DNA from: Ruminococcus sp.
Lineage (GTDB): Bacteria; Bacillota; Clostridia; Oscillospirales; Ruminococcaceae
DNA: 44,592 nt
NCBI GenBank assembly: GCA_017523285.1
Contig: JAFWWU010000001.1
Coordinates: forward strand, 1 to 44,592
Reading direction: 5' to 3'
Part shown: positions 32,498 to 41,872 of the stretch, piece by piece
How the letters are laid out: the number at the start of each line of letters is the position of its first letter
Numbering within the stretch: position 1 is the stretch's first letter
Made by a program: the position numbers and the translations under genes
The notes under the pieces: model-generated
The model's input: the letters and a program-made list of their open reading frames with translations, nothing else
The model's database searches: none
What the model was told of the DNA's origin: nothing

Positions 32498-33376
32498 GTG
32501 AAGACTTCTCAGCTTACGGAATACAGCAAAAATCTTATAAAAGGGATGAGAATACGCTCTTTTGCGTATGCGGCGGCAGTTTTGTCTGTTCCGTTGTTTT
32601 TCAGACTTGCAGAGGCGGCAGGTGCAAGTATTGTTCTGTATTGCACCGATATAAAGCCGACAGAGCTTTTGTTTTCTGATAACAGGATATGGCGTGTATT
32701 TACAATAATATGCACTCTGCTTAAATATATTGCGTCAGCACCGCTTATCATAGCGTCGGCAGGCTGGTTTACCGATTTGTGCAGAATTGAAAAAGAGCTG
32801 AAATTCCATAGCTTGTCCGAGATATTGTCTGATTGCAGAATGCTTGGAAAGAGCATTGCAGTAATGCTTGCGGTAAAGCTTGTTCTTATGCTGTTTTTTC
32901 TTCCGTCGGGAATATTTGTGGGGTTTGCGTGGAATATGATATTCAGCGGAAGCAGCAGAGGGATTTTCTATGGAATACATTGTGTATCAATGGCTTTGCT
33001 TTCGGTAGGGATGTGGATATGGGCAATGCTTGGAATGGCGGCTGTACCTTTTGTAGCCGCAAGAAATATGCACGCAGGAGTTTGGGCAATAATATCACAG
33101 TCATTCAGAATAATGAAAGGGCGAAGAAAAGGTCTAATCCGTATTGCTGTTTTAAAAGGAATACCTATGCTTGCGTTAGTGACGATACCGTTTATGCTTG
33201 GAAGTTTTTTTGCGGCGGTTTCACTTTATATAAATATATGTATCAAGGAGGCGGAATATGACGAATGGGTTAAAGTGCATAGTAAAAACGGAAACACCGA
33301 CAACGCTTCAGAATTATCTGCTTGGAAAGGCAGGGATTTCAAAACGTCTGCTGATAAAGCTGAAACGCCAGAATAA
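32498..33376 (+). CDS. Multi-pass membrane protein of unknown function
   Basis: 292 residues, start GTG at 32498 behind GAGGTGA. Five long hydrophobic segments lie at about 20-50, 65-90, 115-150, 155-185 and 220-245, then a polar tail. I do not recognise a family. The last 40 codons, encoding the polar tail KEAEYDEWVKVH and onward, overlap the next gene by 119 bp in another frame. Confidence 0.7.
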   Translation: MKTSQLTEYSKNLIKGMRIRSFAYAAAVLSVPLFFRLAEAAGASIVLYCTDIKPTELLFSDNRIWRVFTIICTLLKYIASAPLIIASAGWFTDLCRIEKELKFHSLSEILSDCRMLGKSIAVMLAVKLVLMLFFLPSGIFVGFAWNMIFSGSSRGIFYGIHCVSMALLSVGMWIWAMLGMAAVPFVAARNMHAGVWAIISQSFRIMKGRRKGLIRIAVLKGIPMLALVTIPFMLGSFFAAVSLYINICIKEAEYDEWVKVHSKNGNTDNASELSAWKGRDFKTSADKAETPE

Positions 33377-34115
33377 CGGTATGACAAGGAACGGCGTTCT
33401 TATACGAAGCATTGATACAGTTTATGACGGTGATGAAATAATACTGCGCCTTGAGGATTCAAGCTTCCTTGAGCCGAACGGAAATCTTCACGTTGCTATT
33501 GCGTACGAGGATGAAAATATCGTTATATTCAATAAGCCGAGTGGTATGCCTGTTCATCCCTCGATAAAGCATCAGGGCGATACTCTGGGGAACTATTTTG
33601 CACATCTTTATCCTGCGCTTACATTCAGACCGATTAATCGTCTTGACAGTGATACATCGGGACTTTGTGCGGTGGCGAAAAATGCTCACTGTGCAAATAA
33701 GCTTCAGGGGAATATTGAAAAAGTATATTATGCGGCGGCGGAGGGGCTTATAGATGAAAAGGGAACGATTGACGCTCCGATTGCACGTCAGCAGGAATCG
33801 ATAATAACAAGGTGCGTCAGGGCTGACGGACAGAGTGCTGTTACGCATTATGAACGTGTTTATTATAATGATAGATTTTCTTTTGCTGAAATTCATCTTG
33901 AAACAGGACGCACTCATCAGATAAGAGTACACTTTGCGCATATCGGACATCCTCTTGCGGGAGATGATATGTACGGAGGAAAGCTTGATTTTATAAACAG
34001 ACAGGCATTGCATTGCGGTAAAATGATATTTACCGATTATGTAAGCGGAGAAACGAAAACTGTAATCGCTGAAATAAGCGATGATATAAAAGCACTATTT
34101 GACGGAGGTATTTGA
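33258..34115 (+). CDS. RluA-family pseudouridine synthase
   Basis: 285 residues. An S4-like N-terminal RNA-binding segment (about 15-66, ISKRLLIKLK and DTVYDGDEIIL) is followed by the synthase domain with the catalytic Asp130 in NRLDSDTSG and the later GRTHQIRVHFAHIGHPLAGD motif. It isomerises uridines in rRNA or tRNA; the target cannot be read from sequence. The ATG at 33258 has GGAGG six bases upstream and the S4 segment lies inside the overlap, so this start is well supported despite the 119-bp overlap. Confidence 0.92.
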   Translation: MTNGLKCIVKTETPTTLQNYLLGKAGISKRLLIKLKRQNNGMTRNGVLIRSIDTVYDGDEIILRLEDSSFLEPNGNLHVAIAYEDENIVIFNKPSGMPVHPSIKHQGDTLGNYFAHLYPALTFRPINRLDSDTSGLCAVAKNAHCANKLQGNIEKVYYAAAEGLIDEKGTIDAPIARQQESIITRCVRADGQSAVTHYERVYYNDRFSFAEIHLETGRTHQIRVHFAHIGHPLAGDDMYGGKLDFINRQALHCGKMIFTDYVSGETKTVIAEISDDIKALFDGGI

Positions 34116-34116
34116 A

Positions 34117-34584
34117 ATGAAAAGAATAAAAAGCTTTGAAGTTGACCACACAAAATTCGGAGTCGGAATGTATATTTCAAGAATTGACGGTGATATTACT
34201 ACATACGACGTAAGAATGGTAAAGCCGAATGGCGGAGTTTACCTTGAATATGCCGCAATTCATACAATCGAGCATCTTTTTGCGACGTATGCAAGAAATA
34301 CAGAGTATTCAGATAATATTGTCTATGTAGGTCCTATGGGATGCAGAACGGGATTTTACTTCCTTACAAGAGAGCTTCCGCACGAAATTGCAATAAAAAT
34401 TGTAAGAGATGCGTTTGAGTTCATCACACAATATAATGATGCAATTCCCGGTGTGAGTGAAGCAGAGTGCGGAAATTACAGAGAGCATGATCTTGACGGA
34501 GCGAAAAAATCTGTAGTTGCGTTTATTGAGGCTACAAATGGCTATACTGTGGAAATGCTTGACTATAATTATCATATAAAATAA
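34117..34584 (+). CDS. luxS: S-ribosylhomocysteine lyase
   Basis: 155 residues from the ATG at 34117, just after the preceding stop, with GGAGG upstream. The metal site is His49 and His53 in HTIEH together with Cys118 in AECGNYREHDL; Glu52 and Cys76 (GCRTGFY) are the expected catalytic residues. It cleaves S-ribosylhomocysteine to homocysteine and DPD, the autoinducer-2 precursor, as part of the activated methyl cycle. No pfs or metH gene is adjacent. Confidence 0.96.
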   Translation: MKRIKSFEVDHTKFGVGMYISRIDGDITTYDVRMVKPNGGVYLEYAAIHTIEHLFATYARNTEYSDNIVYVGPMGCRTGFYFLTRELPHEIAIKIVRDAFEFITQYNDAIPGVSEAECGNYREHDLDGAKKSVVAFIEATNGYTVEMLDYNYHIK

Positions 34585-34623
34585 GGCAATCGGCAAAAAA
34601 TGCTTTTATTTTTTGATAATGTA

Positions 34624-34632
34624 TGCTATAAT
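34624..34632 (+). promoter_or_regulatory. Extended -10 promoter of the M23 peptidase gene
   Basis: TGCTATAAT is an extended -10 box 54 bp before the start codon at 34687. No good -35 box lies at the right distance. Confidence 0.5.
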
Positions 34633-34686
34633 ATACCTTATTGGTGTTAAACCGATATAGAAAGTCTGCTGAAAGGAGCTGTGATA

Positions 34687-36486
34687 ATGGATAACGGAAA
34701 TACGGAAAATATGTCCGTGTCTGAATCGGAAAATATCGAAATTACCGATCAGGCGATTTTGAATTTACAGAATTACAGTCATTCAGATAGAAGCATAATT
34801 AAAAGACTTTTAAAGGCATTGACAGGGTTGTTCATAAAAATCGGTGTAAGCGGTGTGAAAACTGCTGTGCGGCTTATACTTCTGCTGTTTAAAATCATCG
34901 GCGGAATATGGTTCGTTATAACCGATGTGCTTGGCGGAATTTTCAGCCTTGCAAAGCATGTATTTTCATATATTAAAAACGAATTCAAAAAGAAGAATGA
35001 TAAAACGCTTGCTCTTCAGCGTTCTGTTCGTGAGGCAAGAACACTTCATGGCAAAGAAAAGGTTTTTCTTCTTGTTAAAAGTGTGCTGAGGTATCTTTTC
35101 GGCGTTGACGGGATGTTCTATACAGCATTTAATTACGTTTTGCCGATAGCGTCCGTTGTTTTCTTCCTCGGAGTTGTGAAAATGGGTTCGGGGCTTGAAT
35201 ATGGTTTGTGTGTTGAATACAACGGTAAGCAGATAGGCGTAATTTCAGACGAATCTGACCTTGACCTTGCTACAAGAGAAGTTCAGCAGAGGATGTCTTA
35301 TGTTGATGGAGTTGAAATGGCCTCTTCTCCTAAAATTTCAATTAAGATTGTATCCGAGGACGAGCAGTTCTATAATTCTGTACAGCTTGCAAACAGACTT
35401 CTCAGTGAATCAGAGCATGCGCTGACAGAGGCTTATGGTATTTATATAGATGATGAATTTGCAGGTGCTGTAAAGGATAAAACTCCTGTTGAAAATGCTC
35501 TTACGGAAGCTCTTCTCAACTATAAGGCTGAGGGAAATGTAAGAAATATAGGGTATAAGAATAAAATAGAATACAGATACGGGACTTATCTCGAGGAAAG
35601 TGTTATGACAGAGGATGCGGCAATTTATAAACTGACCGCAACAAATAAGACTAATACTACTTATGTTGCTCAGAAGGGTGATTCCGCTGAGGTAATATGT
35701 CATAAATTCAATATGACTGATGAAGAGTTCAGAGAACTTAATCCTGAAATTGATGATAATTTTGCTCAGGGAAGTGTTATCAGGGTTATTGAAAGAGAGA
35801 GTGTTCTCCCGATACAGTATGTCCGTGATCTTGAAACTATTACCTTTGTTGAGTATTCTACTATAGAAATAGAAACAAGCTCACTCAATGTCGGCGACAG
35901 GGAAATCCTTGTCAAAGGTCAGCGAGGCGAGAGAAGAAACAGCGTAGAGGTTACCTATATTGACGGAATTGAGCGTTCGAGAACTGTTGTAAGCTCAGAG
36001 GTTACAAAACAGCCTGTTGTTGAACAGGTCGGAGTGGGAACGTATCTTGCAAAGCCGTCGTCATCATCGACGTTACTTTATGGTTCAGGCGAATTCAGCT
36101 GGCCTGTTGACGGAGGATATATAAGCGATCCGTTCCTCAGCGACAGAAATCATAAAGGACTTGATATTGCCGCACCTGCCGGAACAGATATTTATGCCGC
36201 AAAAGAGGGAATGGTTGTATCTGCGGGCTGGAATCCGGGCGGATATGGATATTTTGTTATGATAGAGCACGAAGGCAGTTATGAAACTGTTTATGCACAT
36301 TGCAGCGTGCTGTATGTCACAGCAGGACAGTATGTCACAAGAGGACAGCTTATAGGCGGTGTCGGAAATACGGGTAATTCAAACGGAAATCATCTTCATT
36401 TTGAGGTGCGATATCTCGGTATGTGCTATGACCCTGCGGCGTTTATAAATACGGCAACATACGGAGAAGCCGAACAAAACGAATAG
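34687..36486 (+). CDS. LysM/G5/M23 cell-wall peptidase with membrane anchor
   Basis: 599 residues from the ATG at 34687 (AAGGAG eight bases upstream; the GTG at 34681 is too close to the site). Hydrophobic segments at about 58-90 and 143-168 anchor it. Then come a LysM domain (about 324-368, TYVAQKGDSAEVICHKFNM), a G5 domain (about 378-453) and a C-terminal M23 domain (about 468-588). Zinc ligands are visible in NHKGLDIA (His489, Asp493), AHCSV and HLHFEVR. It probably cuts peptidoglycan cross-bridges or activates another amidase during growth or division. Confidence 0.93.
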   Translation: MDNGNTENMSVSESENIEITDQAILNLQNYSHSDRSIIKRLLKALTGLFIKIGVSGVKTAVRLILLLFKIIGGIWFVITDVLGGIFSLAKHVFSYIKNEFKKKNDKTLALQRSVREARTLHGKEKVFLLVKSVLRYLFGVDGMFYTAFNYVLPIASVVFFLGVVKMGSGLEYGLCVEYNGKQIGVISDESDLDLATREVQQRMSYVDGVEMASSPKISIKIVSEDEQFYNSVQLANRLLSESEHALTEAYGIYIDDEFAGAVKDKTPVENALTEALLNYKAEGNVRNIGYKNKIEYRYGTYLEESVMTEDAAIYKLTATNKTNTTYVAQKGDSAEVICHKFNMTDEEFRELNPEIDDNFAQGSVIRVIERESVLPIQYVRDLETITFVEYSTIEIETSSLNVGDREILVKGQRGERRNSVEVTYIDGIERSRTVVSSEVTKQPVVEQVGVGTYLAKPSSSSTLLYGSGEFSWPVDGGYISDPFLSDRNHKGLDIAAPAGTDIYAAKEGMVVSAGWNPGGYGYFVMIEHEGSYETVYAHCSVLYVTAGQYVTRGQLIGGVGNTGNSNGNHLHFEVRYLGMCYDPAAFINTATYGEAEQNE

Positions 36487-36530
36487 ATTAATTATGATAA
36501 TCTGTTCACAAAAAATTTACAAATAAATTT

Positions 36531-36589
36531 CACCGCACTCCTTGTAAAATGCGGCACAATGTGCTATAATTAACAAGTCGAGTGCGGTG
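36531..36589. repeat. 10-bp inverted repeat enclosing the S10 operon promoter
   Basis: CACCGCACTC (36531-36540) and GAGTGCGGTG (36580-36589) are perfect complements. The left arm ends one base before the -35 box, the right arm begins at about the fourth transcribed base. It could be a pair of protein-binding sites or the stem of a read-through transcript. Confidence 0.7.
36542..36570 (+). promoter_or_regulatory. Promoter of the S10-spc ribosomal operon
   Basis: TTGTAA (36542-36547) and TATAAT (36565-36570) spaced by exactly 17 bp, with an extended TGC before the -10 box. Transcription should start near 36577, about 320 nt before rpsJ. Confidence 0.85.
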
Positions 36590-36815
36590 ATTATGCATTC
36601 GGCTGATTGCAACAAGATATGCGTTGAAGCAGAAGGTTGCTGACGGTGTGTCAGGTAATTTCTGTGGAGTATGTCCGATTTAAAACCGGGCGAAAGGGAA
36701 TATTGAACACAGTTTGTGGTGTAATGTTTACAGCTTGCGTATGTAATAGCTATGCCCATTTTGTGTCTTATTGAGTTCTTTGCCCGAAAATCATATTGCG
36801 ATTTTCGGGTTTTTT
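36577..36815 (+). ncRNA. Structured leader RNA of the S10 operon
   Basis: About 240 nt between the promoter and a strong terminator. Stems visible by eye are GCAAC-22 nt-GTTGC (36608-36639), CTGAC-5 nt-GTCAG (36640-36654) and ACACA with a downstream GTGT near 36705-36722, before the terminator at 36783. This layout fits transcription attenuation, perhaps by a ribosomal protein such as L4 as known for S10 operons of other bacteria. I cannot match it to a named RNA family. Confidence 0.6.
36783..36815 (+). terminator. Attenuator terminator ahead of rpsJ
   Basis: A perfect 10-bp stem CCCGAAAATC/GATTTTCGGG with a 7-nt loop followed by six T, lying 83 bp before the rpsJ start and after the leader. 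Because the ribosomal genes follow directly, it must be read through or regulated. The stretch 36816-36898 holds only the Shine-Dalgarno AAGGAGG and a short ACACACGGAAACGTGT hairpin. Confidence 0.9.
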
Positions 36816-36898
36816 AATTAAGAGAGCTACGAAACACACGGAAACGTGTTGTGAATCATTCCCGCCCCCATCAAATAATCCCAAGGAGGCGAAAAATA

Positions 36899-37213
36899 GT
36901 GGCAGTCAACGAAAAAATCAGATTCAAGATTAAGGGATACGATCACGCTACAGTTGATATTGCAGCAGCTAAGATCGTTGAGGCAGCTAAGAGAAGCGGT
37001 GCCAGAGTTTCAGGTCCGATTCCACTTCCAACAGATAAGGAAGTTGTTACAATTCTCCGTGCTGTACACAAGTACAAGGACAGCCGTGAGCAGTTCGAAA
37101 TGAGAACTCACAAGCGTCTTATTGATGTTCTTACTCCAACAGACAAGACATCAGCTGCTCTTGAAAAGCTTGAAATCCCTGCAGGCGTAGACGTAGTAAT
37201 GGAAGTTAAGTAA
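36899..37213 (+). CDS. rpsJ: 30S ribosomal protein S10
   Basis: 104 residues from the GTG at 36899 ([16 protein letters not shown]), nine bases after AAGGAGG; an in-frame ATG 48 bp upstream adds unrelated residues. The S10 signature SGPIPLPT and the tail TPAGVDV-type end are present ([14 protein letters not shown]). S10 is in the 30S head and, with NusB, also takes part in antitermination. First gene of the cluster. Confidence 0.97.
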   Translation: MAVNEKIRFKIKGYDHATVDIAAAKIVEAAKRSGARVSGPIPLPTDKEVVTILRAVHKYKDSREQFEMRTHKRLIDVLTPTDKTSAALEKLEIPAGVDVVMEVK

Positions 37214-37230
37214 TTACTGCTCTGTGCAAT

Positions 37231-37286
37231 CCGTATGTGAATACGGGATGACGGTAATCCGTCGGTCATGTTGACGAAATGTCAAC
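37231..37286 (+). other. Three tandem hairpins between rpsJ and rplC
   Basis: Within the 100-bp gap there are three perfect stem-loops in a row: CCGTAT-GTGA-ATACGG (37231-37246), GACGG-TAAT-CCGTC (37250-37263) and GTTGAC-GAAAT-GTCAAC (37270-37286). None has a T-tract. They may be a processing site or a binding site for a ribosomal protein. Confidence 0.65.
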
Positions 37287-37313
37287 CAATAACCTAACAG
37301 GAGGAAATGCGAA

Positions 37314-37946
37314 ATGCAAAAAGGTATTATCGGTAAGAAAATCGGTATGACACAGATTTTCGATGAAGCAGGAAAAGTTATTCCTGTAACAGTAGTAGAA
37401 GCCGGTCCATGTGTTGTAGTTCAGAAGAAAACTGTTGATAACGACGGTTATGCTGCACTTCAGCTCGGTTTCGGTGACGTTAAGGTTCAGAGAATGAACA
37501 AGCCAATGAAGGGCCACTTTGATAAGGCTGATGTTGCTTGCAAGAAGATTCTCAAGGAATTCAGATTTGAAGATTGCGATACACTTAACGTTGGTGATAT
37601 TATCAAGGCTGATACTTTTACAGTAGGTGATATTGTTGATGTAAGCGGCACAAGCAAGGGTAAAGGTTTTGCTGGTGCTATCAAGCGTCACAATCAGCAC
37701 AGACTTAAGGAAACTCACGGTACAGGCCCTGTACACAGAGAAGCAGGTTCAATGGGTGCATGTTCATCACCATCAAGAATCTTCAAGGGTAAGGGTATGC
37801 CTGGCCACATGGGTGCTGAGCAGGTAACAGTTCAGAATCTCGAAATCGTTAAAATAGACGAAGAAAACAATCTCATCGCAATCAAGGGTGCTGTTCCTGG
37901 TCCTAAGGGCGGAATCGTTTGCATCATTGACGGCGTAAAGGCGTAA
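37314..37946 (+). CDS. rplC: 50S ribosomal protein L3
   Basis: 210 residues with the L3 N-terminus [16 protein letters not shown] and the central loop [42 protein letters not shown] that reaches the peptidyl transferase centre. Starts after AGGAGG at 37314, 100 bp after rpsJ, the longest gap between genes in this cluster; rplD follows after 17 bp. Confidence 0.97.
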   Translation: MQKGIIGKKIGMTQIFDEAGKVIPVTVVEAGPCVVVQKKTVDNDGYAALQLGFGDVKVQRMNKPMKGHFDKADVACKKILKEFRFEDCDTLNVGDIIKADTFTVGDIVDVSGTSKGKGFAGAIKRHNQHRLKETHGTGPVHREAGSMGACSSPSRIFKGKGMPGHMGAEQVTVQNLEIVKIDEENNLIAIKGAVPGPKGGIVCIIDGVKA

Positions 37947-37963
37947 GGAAGGAGGAAGCATAA

Positions 37964-38587
37964 ATGTCAACAATTTCAGTTTTTGATATGGCAGGTAACA
38001 AGGTTTCAGAAACAGAGCTTGCAGATTCTGTTTTCGGAATTACTCCTAATGAAGCTGTTATGCACGCAATGGTTGTTAACTATCTCGCAAATCAGCGTCA
38101 GGGCACACAGTCAACACTTACAAGAACAGAAGTAAGCGGTGGCGGCAGAAAGCCTTGGAGACAGAAGGGTACAGGCCACGCAAGACAGGGTTCAATCCGT
38201 GCTCCTCAGTGGTATCATGGTGGCGTTGCTCTCGGTCCTAAGCCAAGAAGCTACAGCTACACACTTAACAAGAAGGTAAGACGTCTTGCAATGAAGTCTG
38301 CACTTTCTACAAAGGTTAACGATAACAACCTCATCGTTCTTGATGCTCTCACACTTGAAGGCTACAAGACAAAGACAGTTGTTGAGATGCTTAAGGCTCT
38401 CGGCGTTGAAGGTAAGGCTCTTATCGTAACTGCTGAAGCAGATAAGATGGTTGTAAAGAGCGCTGCTAACATCCCTGGTGTAAAGACAGCTGCTGTTAAC
38501 ACACTTAATGTATATGACATTCTCAACTACGACAAGTTCATCGTTGTAAAGAATGCTATCGGTAAAATTGAGGAGGTGTACGCATAA
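37964..38587 (+). CDS. rplD: 50S ribosomal protein L4
   Basis: 207 residues with the extended tunnel loop motif [27 protein letters not shown]4 lines the exit tunnel and in several bacteria represses the S10 operon by binding its leader, so it is a candidate effector for the leader at 36577. It overlaps rplW by one base (TAATG). Confidence 0.97.
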   Translation: MSTISVFDMAGNKVSETELADSVFGITPNEAVMHAMVVNYLANQRQGTQSTLTRTEVSGGGRKPWRQKGTGHARQGSIRAPQWYHGGVALGPKPRSYSYTLNKKVRRLAMKSALSTKVNDNNLIVLDALTLEGYKTKTVVEMLKALGVEGKALIVTAEADKMVVKSAANIPGVKTAAVNTLNVYDILNYDKFIVVKNAIGKIEEVYA

Positions 38588-38880
38588 TGAAAGCACCACA
38601 GGATATCATTTTAAAACCTGTTATCACAGAAAAGAGCATTGATGGTCTTCAGGTTGGAAAGTACACCTTTAAAGTAGCTAAGGACGCTAACAAGCTTGAA
38701 ATTGCTAAGGCTGTTGAAAAGCTTTTCGGTGTTAAGGTTGCTAAGGTAAACACAATGAACTGCAGAGGCCGTGTAAAGCGCGTTGGCAGATTCGTTGGTA
38801 AGACTGCTGATTGGAAGAAGGCAATTGTTACTTTGACATCAGATTCAAAGACAATCGAATTCTTCGATGGTATGTATTAA
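38587..38880 (+). CDS. rplW: 50S ribosomal protein L23
   Basis: 97 residues, beginning [18 protein letters not shown] and containing the KVN-MNCRGR-KRVGRF-GK segment of L23. It sits at the tunnel exit and is the docking site for trigger factor and SRP. The ATG overlaps the rplD stop. A small hairpin GGGAG-TAATG-CTCCC lies in the 68-bp gap that follows. Confidence 0.96.
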   Translation: MKAPQDIILKPVITEKSIDGLQVGKYTFKVAKDANKLEIAKAVEKLFGVKVAKVNTMNCRGRVKRVGRFVGKTADWKKAIVTLTSDSKTIEFFDGMY

Positions 38881-38948
38881 TTTTTGATTTAATCAGCAAC
38901 AGTATGGGAGTAATGCTCCCGCAAAAACGCATTTAAGGAGTGAAATAA

Positions 38949-39782
38949 ATGACAATCAAAACCTACAAACCGACAACTCCATCACGTCGTCAGATGACAG
39001 TTACTGACTACTCACAGTTGTCAAAGGTTGCTCCGGAGAAGAGTCTGCTTGAACCAATGAAGAAGAAGTCAGGTAGAAACAGCTACGGAAGAATTACAGT
39101 TCGCCACAGAGGCGGCGGTAACAGAAGAAAATACCGTGTTATAGATTTCAAACGTGATAAGGACGATATCATCGCAACAGTTATGACAATCGAATACGAT
39201 CCTAACAGAAGCGCATTTATCGCTCTCGTTCAGTACGAGGACGGCGAAAAGAGATACATCCTTGCACCAAACGGCTTAAAGGTTGGCGATAAGGTTCAGT
39301 CAGGTCCTGAATCAGATATCAAGCCAGGTAATGCTCTTAAGCTTTCAGATATTCCGGTTGGTACATTCATTCACGCTATTGAGCTTTATCCAGGAAAGGG
39401 CGCTCAGCTCGTTCGTTCAGCTGGTAACATGGCTCAGCTTATGGGTAAGGAAGACACATACGCTCTCGTAAGACTTCCTTCAGGCGAAATGAGAAAAGTT
39501 CCGATCAATTGTAAGGCTTCAATCGGCCAGGTTTCAAACATTGACCACGAAAACGTAAACTACGGTAAAGCAGGTCGTGTTCGTAACATGGGTTGGAGAC
39601 CAACAGTAAGAGGTTCTGTAATGAACCCATGCGATCACCCACACGGTGGTGGTGAAGGTAAGTCACCTGTTGGACGTCCGGGCCCTGTAACACCATGGGG
39701 CAAGCCAGCTCTTGGTTACAAGACTCGTAAGAAGCACAACAGAACTGACAAGTTCATCGTAAAACGTCGTAACGGTAAATAA
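38949..39782 (+). CDS. rplB: 50S ribosomal protein L2
   Basis: 277 residues with the L2 core: [19 protein letters not shown], the [13 protein letters not shown] region and the conserved C-terminal [20 protein letters not shown], which contains the histidine important for peptidyl transfer. AAGGAG precedes the ATG at 38949. Confidence 0.98.
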   Translation: MTIKTYKPTTPSRRQMTVTDYSQLSKVAPEKSLLEPMKKKSGRNSYGRITVRHRGGGNRRKYRVIDFKRDKDDIIATVMTIEYDPNRSAFIALVQYEDGEKRYILAPNGLKVGDKVQSGPESDIKPGNALKLSDIPVGTFIHAIELYPGKGAQLVRSAGNMAQLMGKEDTYALVRLPSGEMRKVPINCKASIGQVSNIDHENVNYGKAGRVRNMGWRPTVRGSVMNPCDHPHGGGEGKSPVGRPGPVTPWGKPALGYKTRKKHNRTDKFIVKRRNGK

Positions 39783-39803
39783 TCTGAAAGGAGGAACTGA
39801 TTA

Positions 39804-40088
39804 ATGAGCAGAAGCATTAAAAAAGGACCTTATGTCCAGGAGGTTCTTCTTAAGAGGGTTATGGCAATGAATGAAGCAGGTGAAAAGAAAGTTCTTAAAA
39901 CCTGGAGCCGTTCATCAACAATTTTCCCTGATTTTGTAGGACACACATTCGCAGTACATGACGGTCGTAAGCACGTTCCTGTATATGTAACAGAAGATAT
40001 GGTAGGTCACAAGCTCGGTGAATTCGCACCAACAAGAACCTACAAGGGCCACGCAGGCTCAAAGACATCAAATAACGGTAAGAAATAG
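39804..40088 (+). CDS. rpsS: 30S ribosomal protein S19
   Basis: 94 residues starting [18 protein letters not shown] and including [22 protein letters not shown] and [18 protein letters not shown], the standard S19 motifs. S19 is in the 30S head near the subunit interface. 21 bp after rplB, with AAAGGAGG upstream. Confidence 0.97.
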   Translation: MSRSIKKGPYVQEVLLKRVMAMNEAGEKKVLKTWSRSSTIFPDFVGHTFAVHDGRKHVPVYVTEDMVGHKLGEFAPTRTYKGHAGSKTSNNGKK

Positions 40089-40106
40089 CGGAAGGAGGAG
40101 CTCACA

Positions 40107-40442
40107 ATGGAAGCAAGAGCTTATTTAAGAAATGCTCGTATCTCACCAAGAAAGGTACAGATTGTTCTCGATCTTATCAGAAACAAGCCTGTTGACCTCG
40201 CATTAGCTACATTAGACCTTACTCCAAAGGCTGCAAGTCCTATTCTCGCAAAGCTTTTGAAGTCCGCTATGGCAAATGCTGAAAATAATAACAACATGGA
40301 TAAGGATAACCTTTATGTTGCAGAATGTTTCGTAACACCGGGTCCTATCATGAAGAGAATTATGCCTAGAGCACAGGGCAGAGCATATCGTATTTTAAAG
40401 AGAACATCACACATCACAATCGTTCTCAAAGAAAAAGAATAA
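40107..40442 (+). CDS. rplV: 50S ribosomal protein L22
   Basis: 111 residues with [18 protein letters not shown] near the N-terminus and the tunnel hairpin region [27 protein letters not shown]22 lines the exit tunnel, where changes can give macrolide resistance; no deletion is visible in the hairpin. AAGGAGG lies upstream. Confidence 0.97.
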   Translation: MEARAYLRNARISPRKVQIVLDLIRNKPVDLALATLDLTPKAASPILAKLLKSAMANAENNNNMDKDNLYVAECFVTPGPIMKRIMPRAQGRAYRILKRTSHITIVLKEKE

Positions 40443-40461
40443 TCCCAAGGAGGTTTGAGAA

Positions 40462-41235
40462 ATGGGCCAGAAAGTTAATCCACACGGTCTTCGTGTTGGC
40501 GTTATAAAGGATTGGGATTCACGCTGGTTTGCGAATAAAGCAGAATTTGGCGACACTCTTGTTGAGGATTACAATGTTCGTAACTTCATCAAGAAGAGCT
40601 TATATGCAGCAGGTGTTCCAAAGGTAGAAATCGAGCGTTTCGCTGATAAAGTTAGAATCCACATTCACTGCGCAAAGCCGGGTATCGTAATCGGCAGAGG
40701 CGGTACAGAAATCGAAAAGCTTCGCGTTAAGCTTGAAGCTATGATGAAGAAGCAGGTTTTCATCAACATCTTAGAAGTTAAGCAGCCAGATATGGAAGCT
40801 CAGCTCGTTGCTGAAAAGATTGCTCTTGATCTTGAAAACAGAGTATCATTCAGACGTGCAATGAAGCAGTCTATCGGTAGAACAATGCGTCTTGGTGCAA
40901 AGGGTATCAAGGTAAAGGTTTCAGGCAGACTTGCCGGTGCTGAAATCGCAAGAAGCGAAAGCTACCACGAAGGTACAATTCCACTCCAGACAATCCGTGC
41001 AGATATCGATTACGGTTTTGCTGAAGCTGATACAACATACGGTAAGCTCGGCGTAAAGGTATGGATTTACAAGGGTGAAGTTCTCAAGGGTGATGCTGCT
41101 AAGGCTGCTGCTCAGAGAGAAAAGTTCGAAAAGAAGAATGACAGACCTGAAAGAAAGCGTCGTGACGACAGAAACGGCAACAGACGCAACAACTTCAAGG
41201 GTCGTGAAGCAAAAAGAGAAGGAGGTAACCAGTAA
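40462..41235 (+). CDS. rpsC: 30S ribosomal protein S3
   Basis: 257 residues: KH domain with [14 protein letters not shown] and the C-terminal domain with [12 protein letters not shown] and [11 protein letters not shown] basic, low-complexity tail (about 213-257, with many Arg/Lys/Asn) extends beyond the common core, as in various Firmicutes. S3 helps form the mRNA entry channel. Its stop overlaps the rplP start (TAATG). Confidence 0.97.
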   Translation: MGQKVNPHGLRVGVIKDWDSRWFANKAEFGDTLVEDYNVRNFIKKSLYAAGVPKVEIERFADKVRIHIHCAKPGIVIGRGGTEIEKLRVKLEAMMKKQVFINILEVKQPDMEAQLVAEKIALDLENRVSFRRAMKQSIGRTMRLGAKGIKVKVSGRLAGAEIARSESYHEGTIPLQTIRADIDYGFAEADTTYGKLGVKVWIYKGEVLKGDAAKAAAQREKFEKKNDRPERKRRDDRNGNRRNNFKGREAKREGGNQ

Positions 41236-41657
41236 TGCTACTTCCAAAAAGAGTAAAATACCGCAGAGTCCACAGAGGACGTCTTAAGGGTAAGGCATAC
41301 AGAGGTAACACAGTAACATACGGTGATTTCGGTCTTCAGGCACTTGAACCTGCTTGGATCACATCCAACCAGATTGAATCTGCCCGTATCGCAATGACAC
41401 GTTACATCAAGAGAGGCGGTCAGGTTTGGATCAAGATATTCCCTGATAAGCCAATCACAGAAAAGCCTGCTGAAACACGAATGGGTTCAGGTAAAGGTTC
41501 ACCTGAATACTGGGTTGCAGTAGTTAAACCGGGCAGAGTAATGTTCGAAATCAAGGGCGTTGCTGAAGAAACTGCAAGAGAAGCTATGCGTCTTGCTATG
41601 CACAAGCTTCCAATCAAGTGCAAATTTATATGTAAAGAGCAAGGAGGGGAGCAGTAA
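41235..41657 (+). CDS. rplP: 50S ribosomal protein L16
   Basis: 140 residues with the start [18 protein letters not shown] and [28 protein letters not shown], standard for L16, which organises the A-site tRNA region. Both ends overlap neighbours by one base, so rpsC, rplP and rpmC are coupled. Confidence 0.98.
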   Translation: MLLPKRVKYRRVHRGRLKGKAYRGNTVTYGDFGLQALEPAWITSNQIESARIAMTRYIKRGGQVWIKIFPDKPITEKPAETRMGSGKGSPEYWVAVVKPGRVMFEIKGVAEETAREAMRLAMHKLPIKCKFICKEQGGEQ

Positions 41658-41854
41658 TGAAGGCATCTGAAATTAAGAATATGACAGTTGACGAAATGAA
41701 CGAAAAGCTTGCTGGCTTAAAGGAAGAGCTTTTTGCGCTCCGCTTTCAGCTTGCAGTAAATCAGCTCGAAAATACAGCTCGTCTTAAGGCTGTAAAGAAG
41801 GATATTGCTCGCATCAAGACAAATCTGCGTGCTGCAGAGCTTGACAAGCAGTAA
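41657..41854 (+). CDS. rpmC: 50S ribosomal protein L29
   Basis: 65 residues of two long helices, with [35 protein letters not shown]29 lies near the tunnel exit beside L23. The ATG overlaps the rplP stop. Confidence 0.96.
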   Translation: MKASEIKNMTVDEMNEKLAGLKEELFALRFQLAVNQLENTARLKAVKKDIARIKTNLRAAELDKQ

Positions 41855-41872
41855 GAAAGGGAGGATTTAGCT

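Noticed and set aside
36593-36643. 16-codon Cys-rich leader peptide frame in the S10 leader
   Set aside because: The frame has only a weak GGTG before it, ends in a region that is better explained as RNA stems, and no amino acid link to the operon is evident.
37231-37286. CRISPR-like repeats
   Set aside because: The three hairpins have different sequences and no equal-length repeats or spacers; no cas gene is present in the window.
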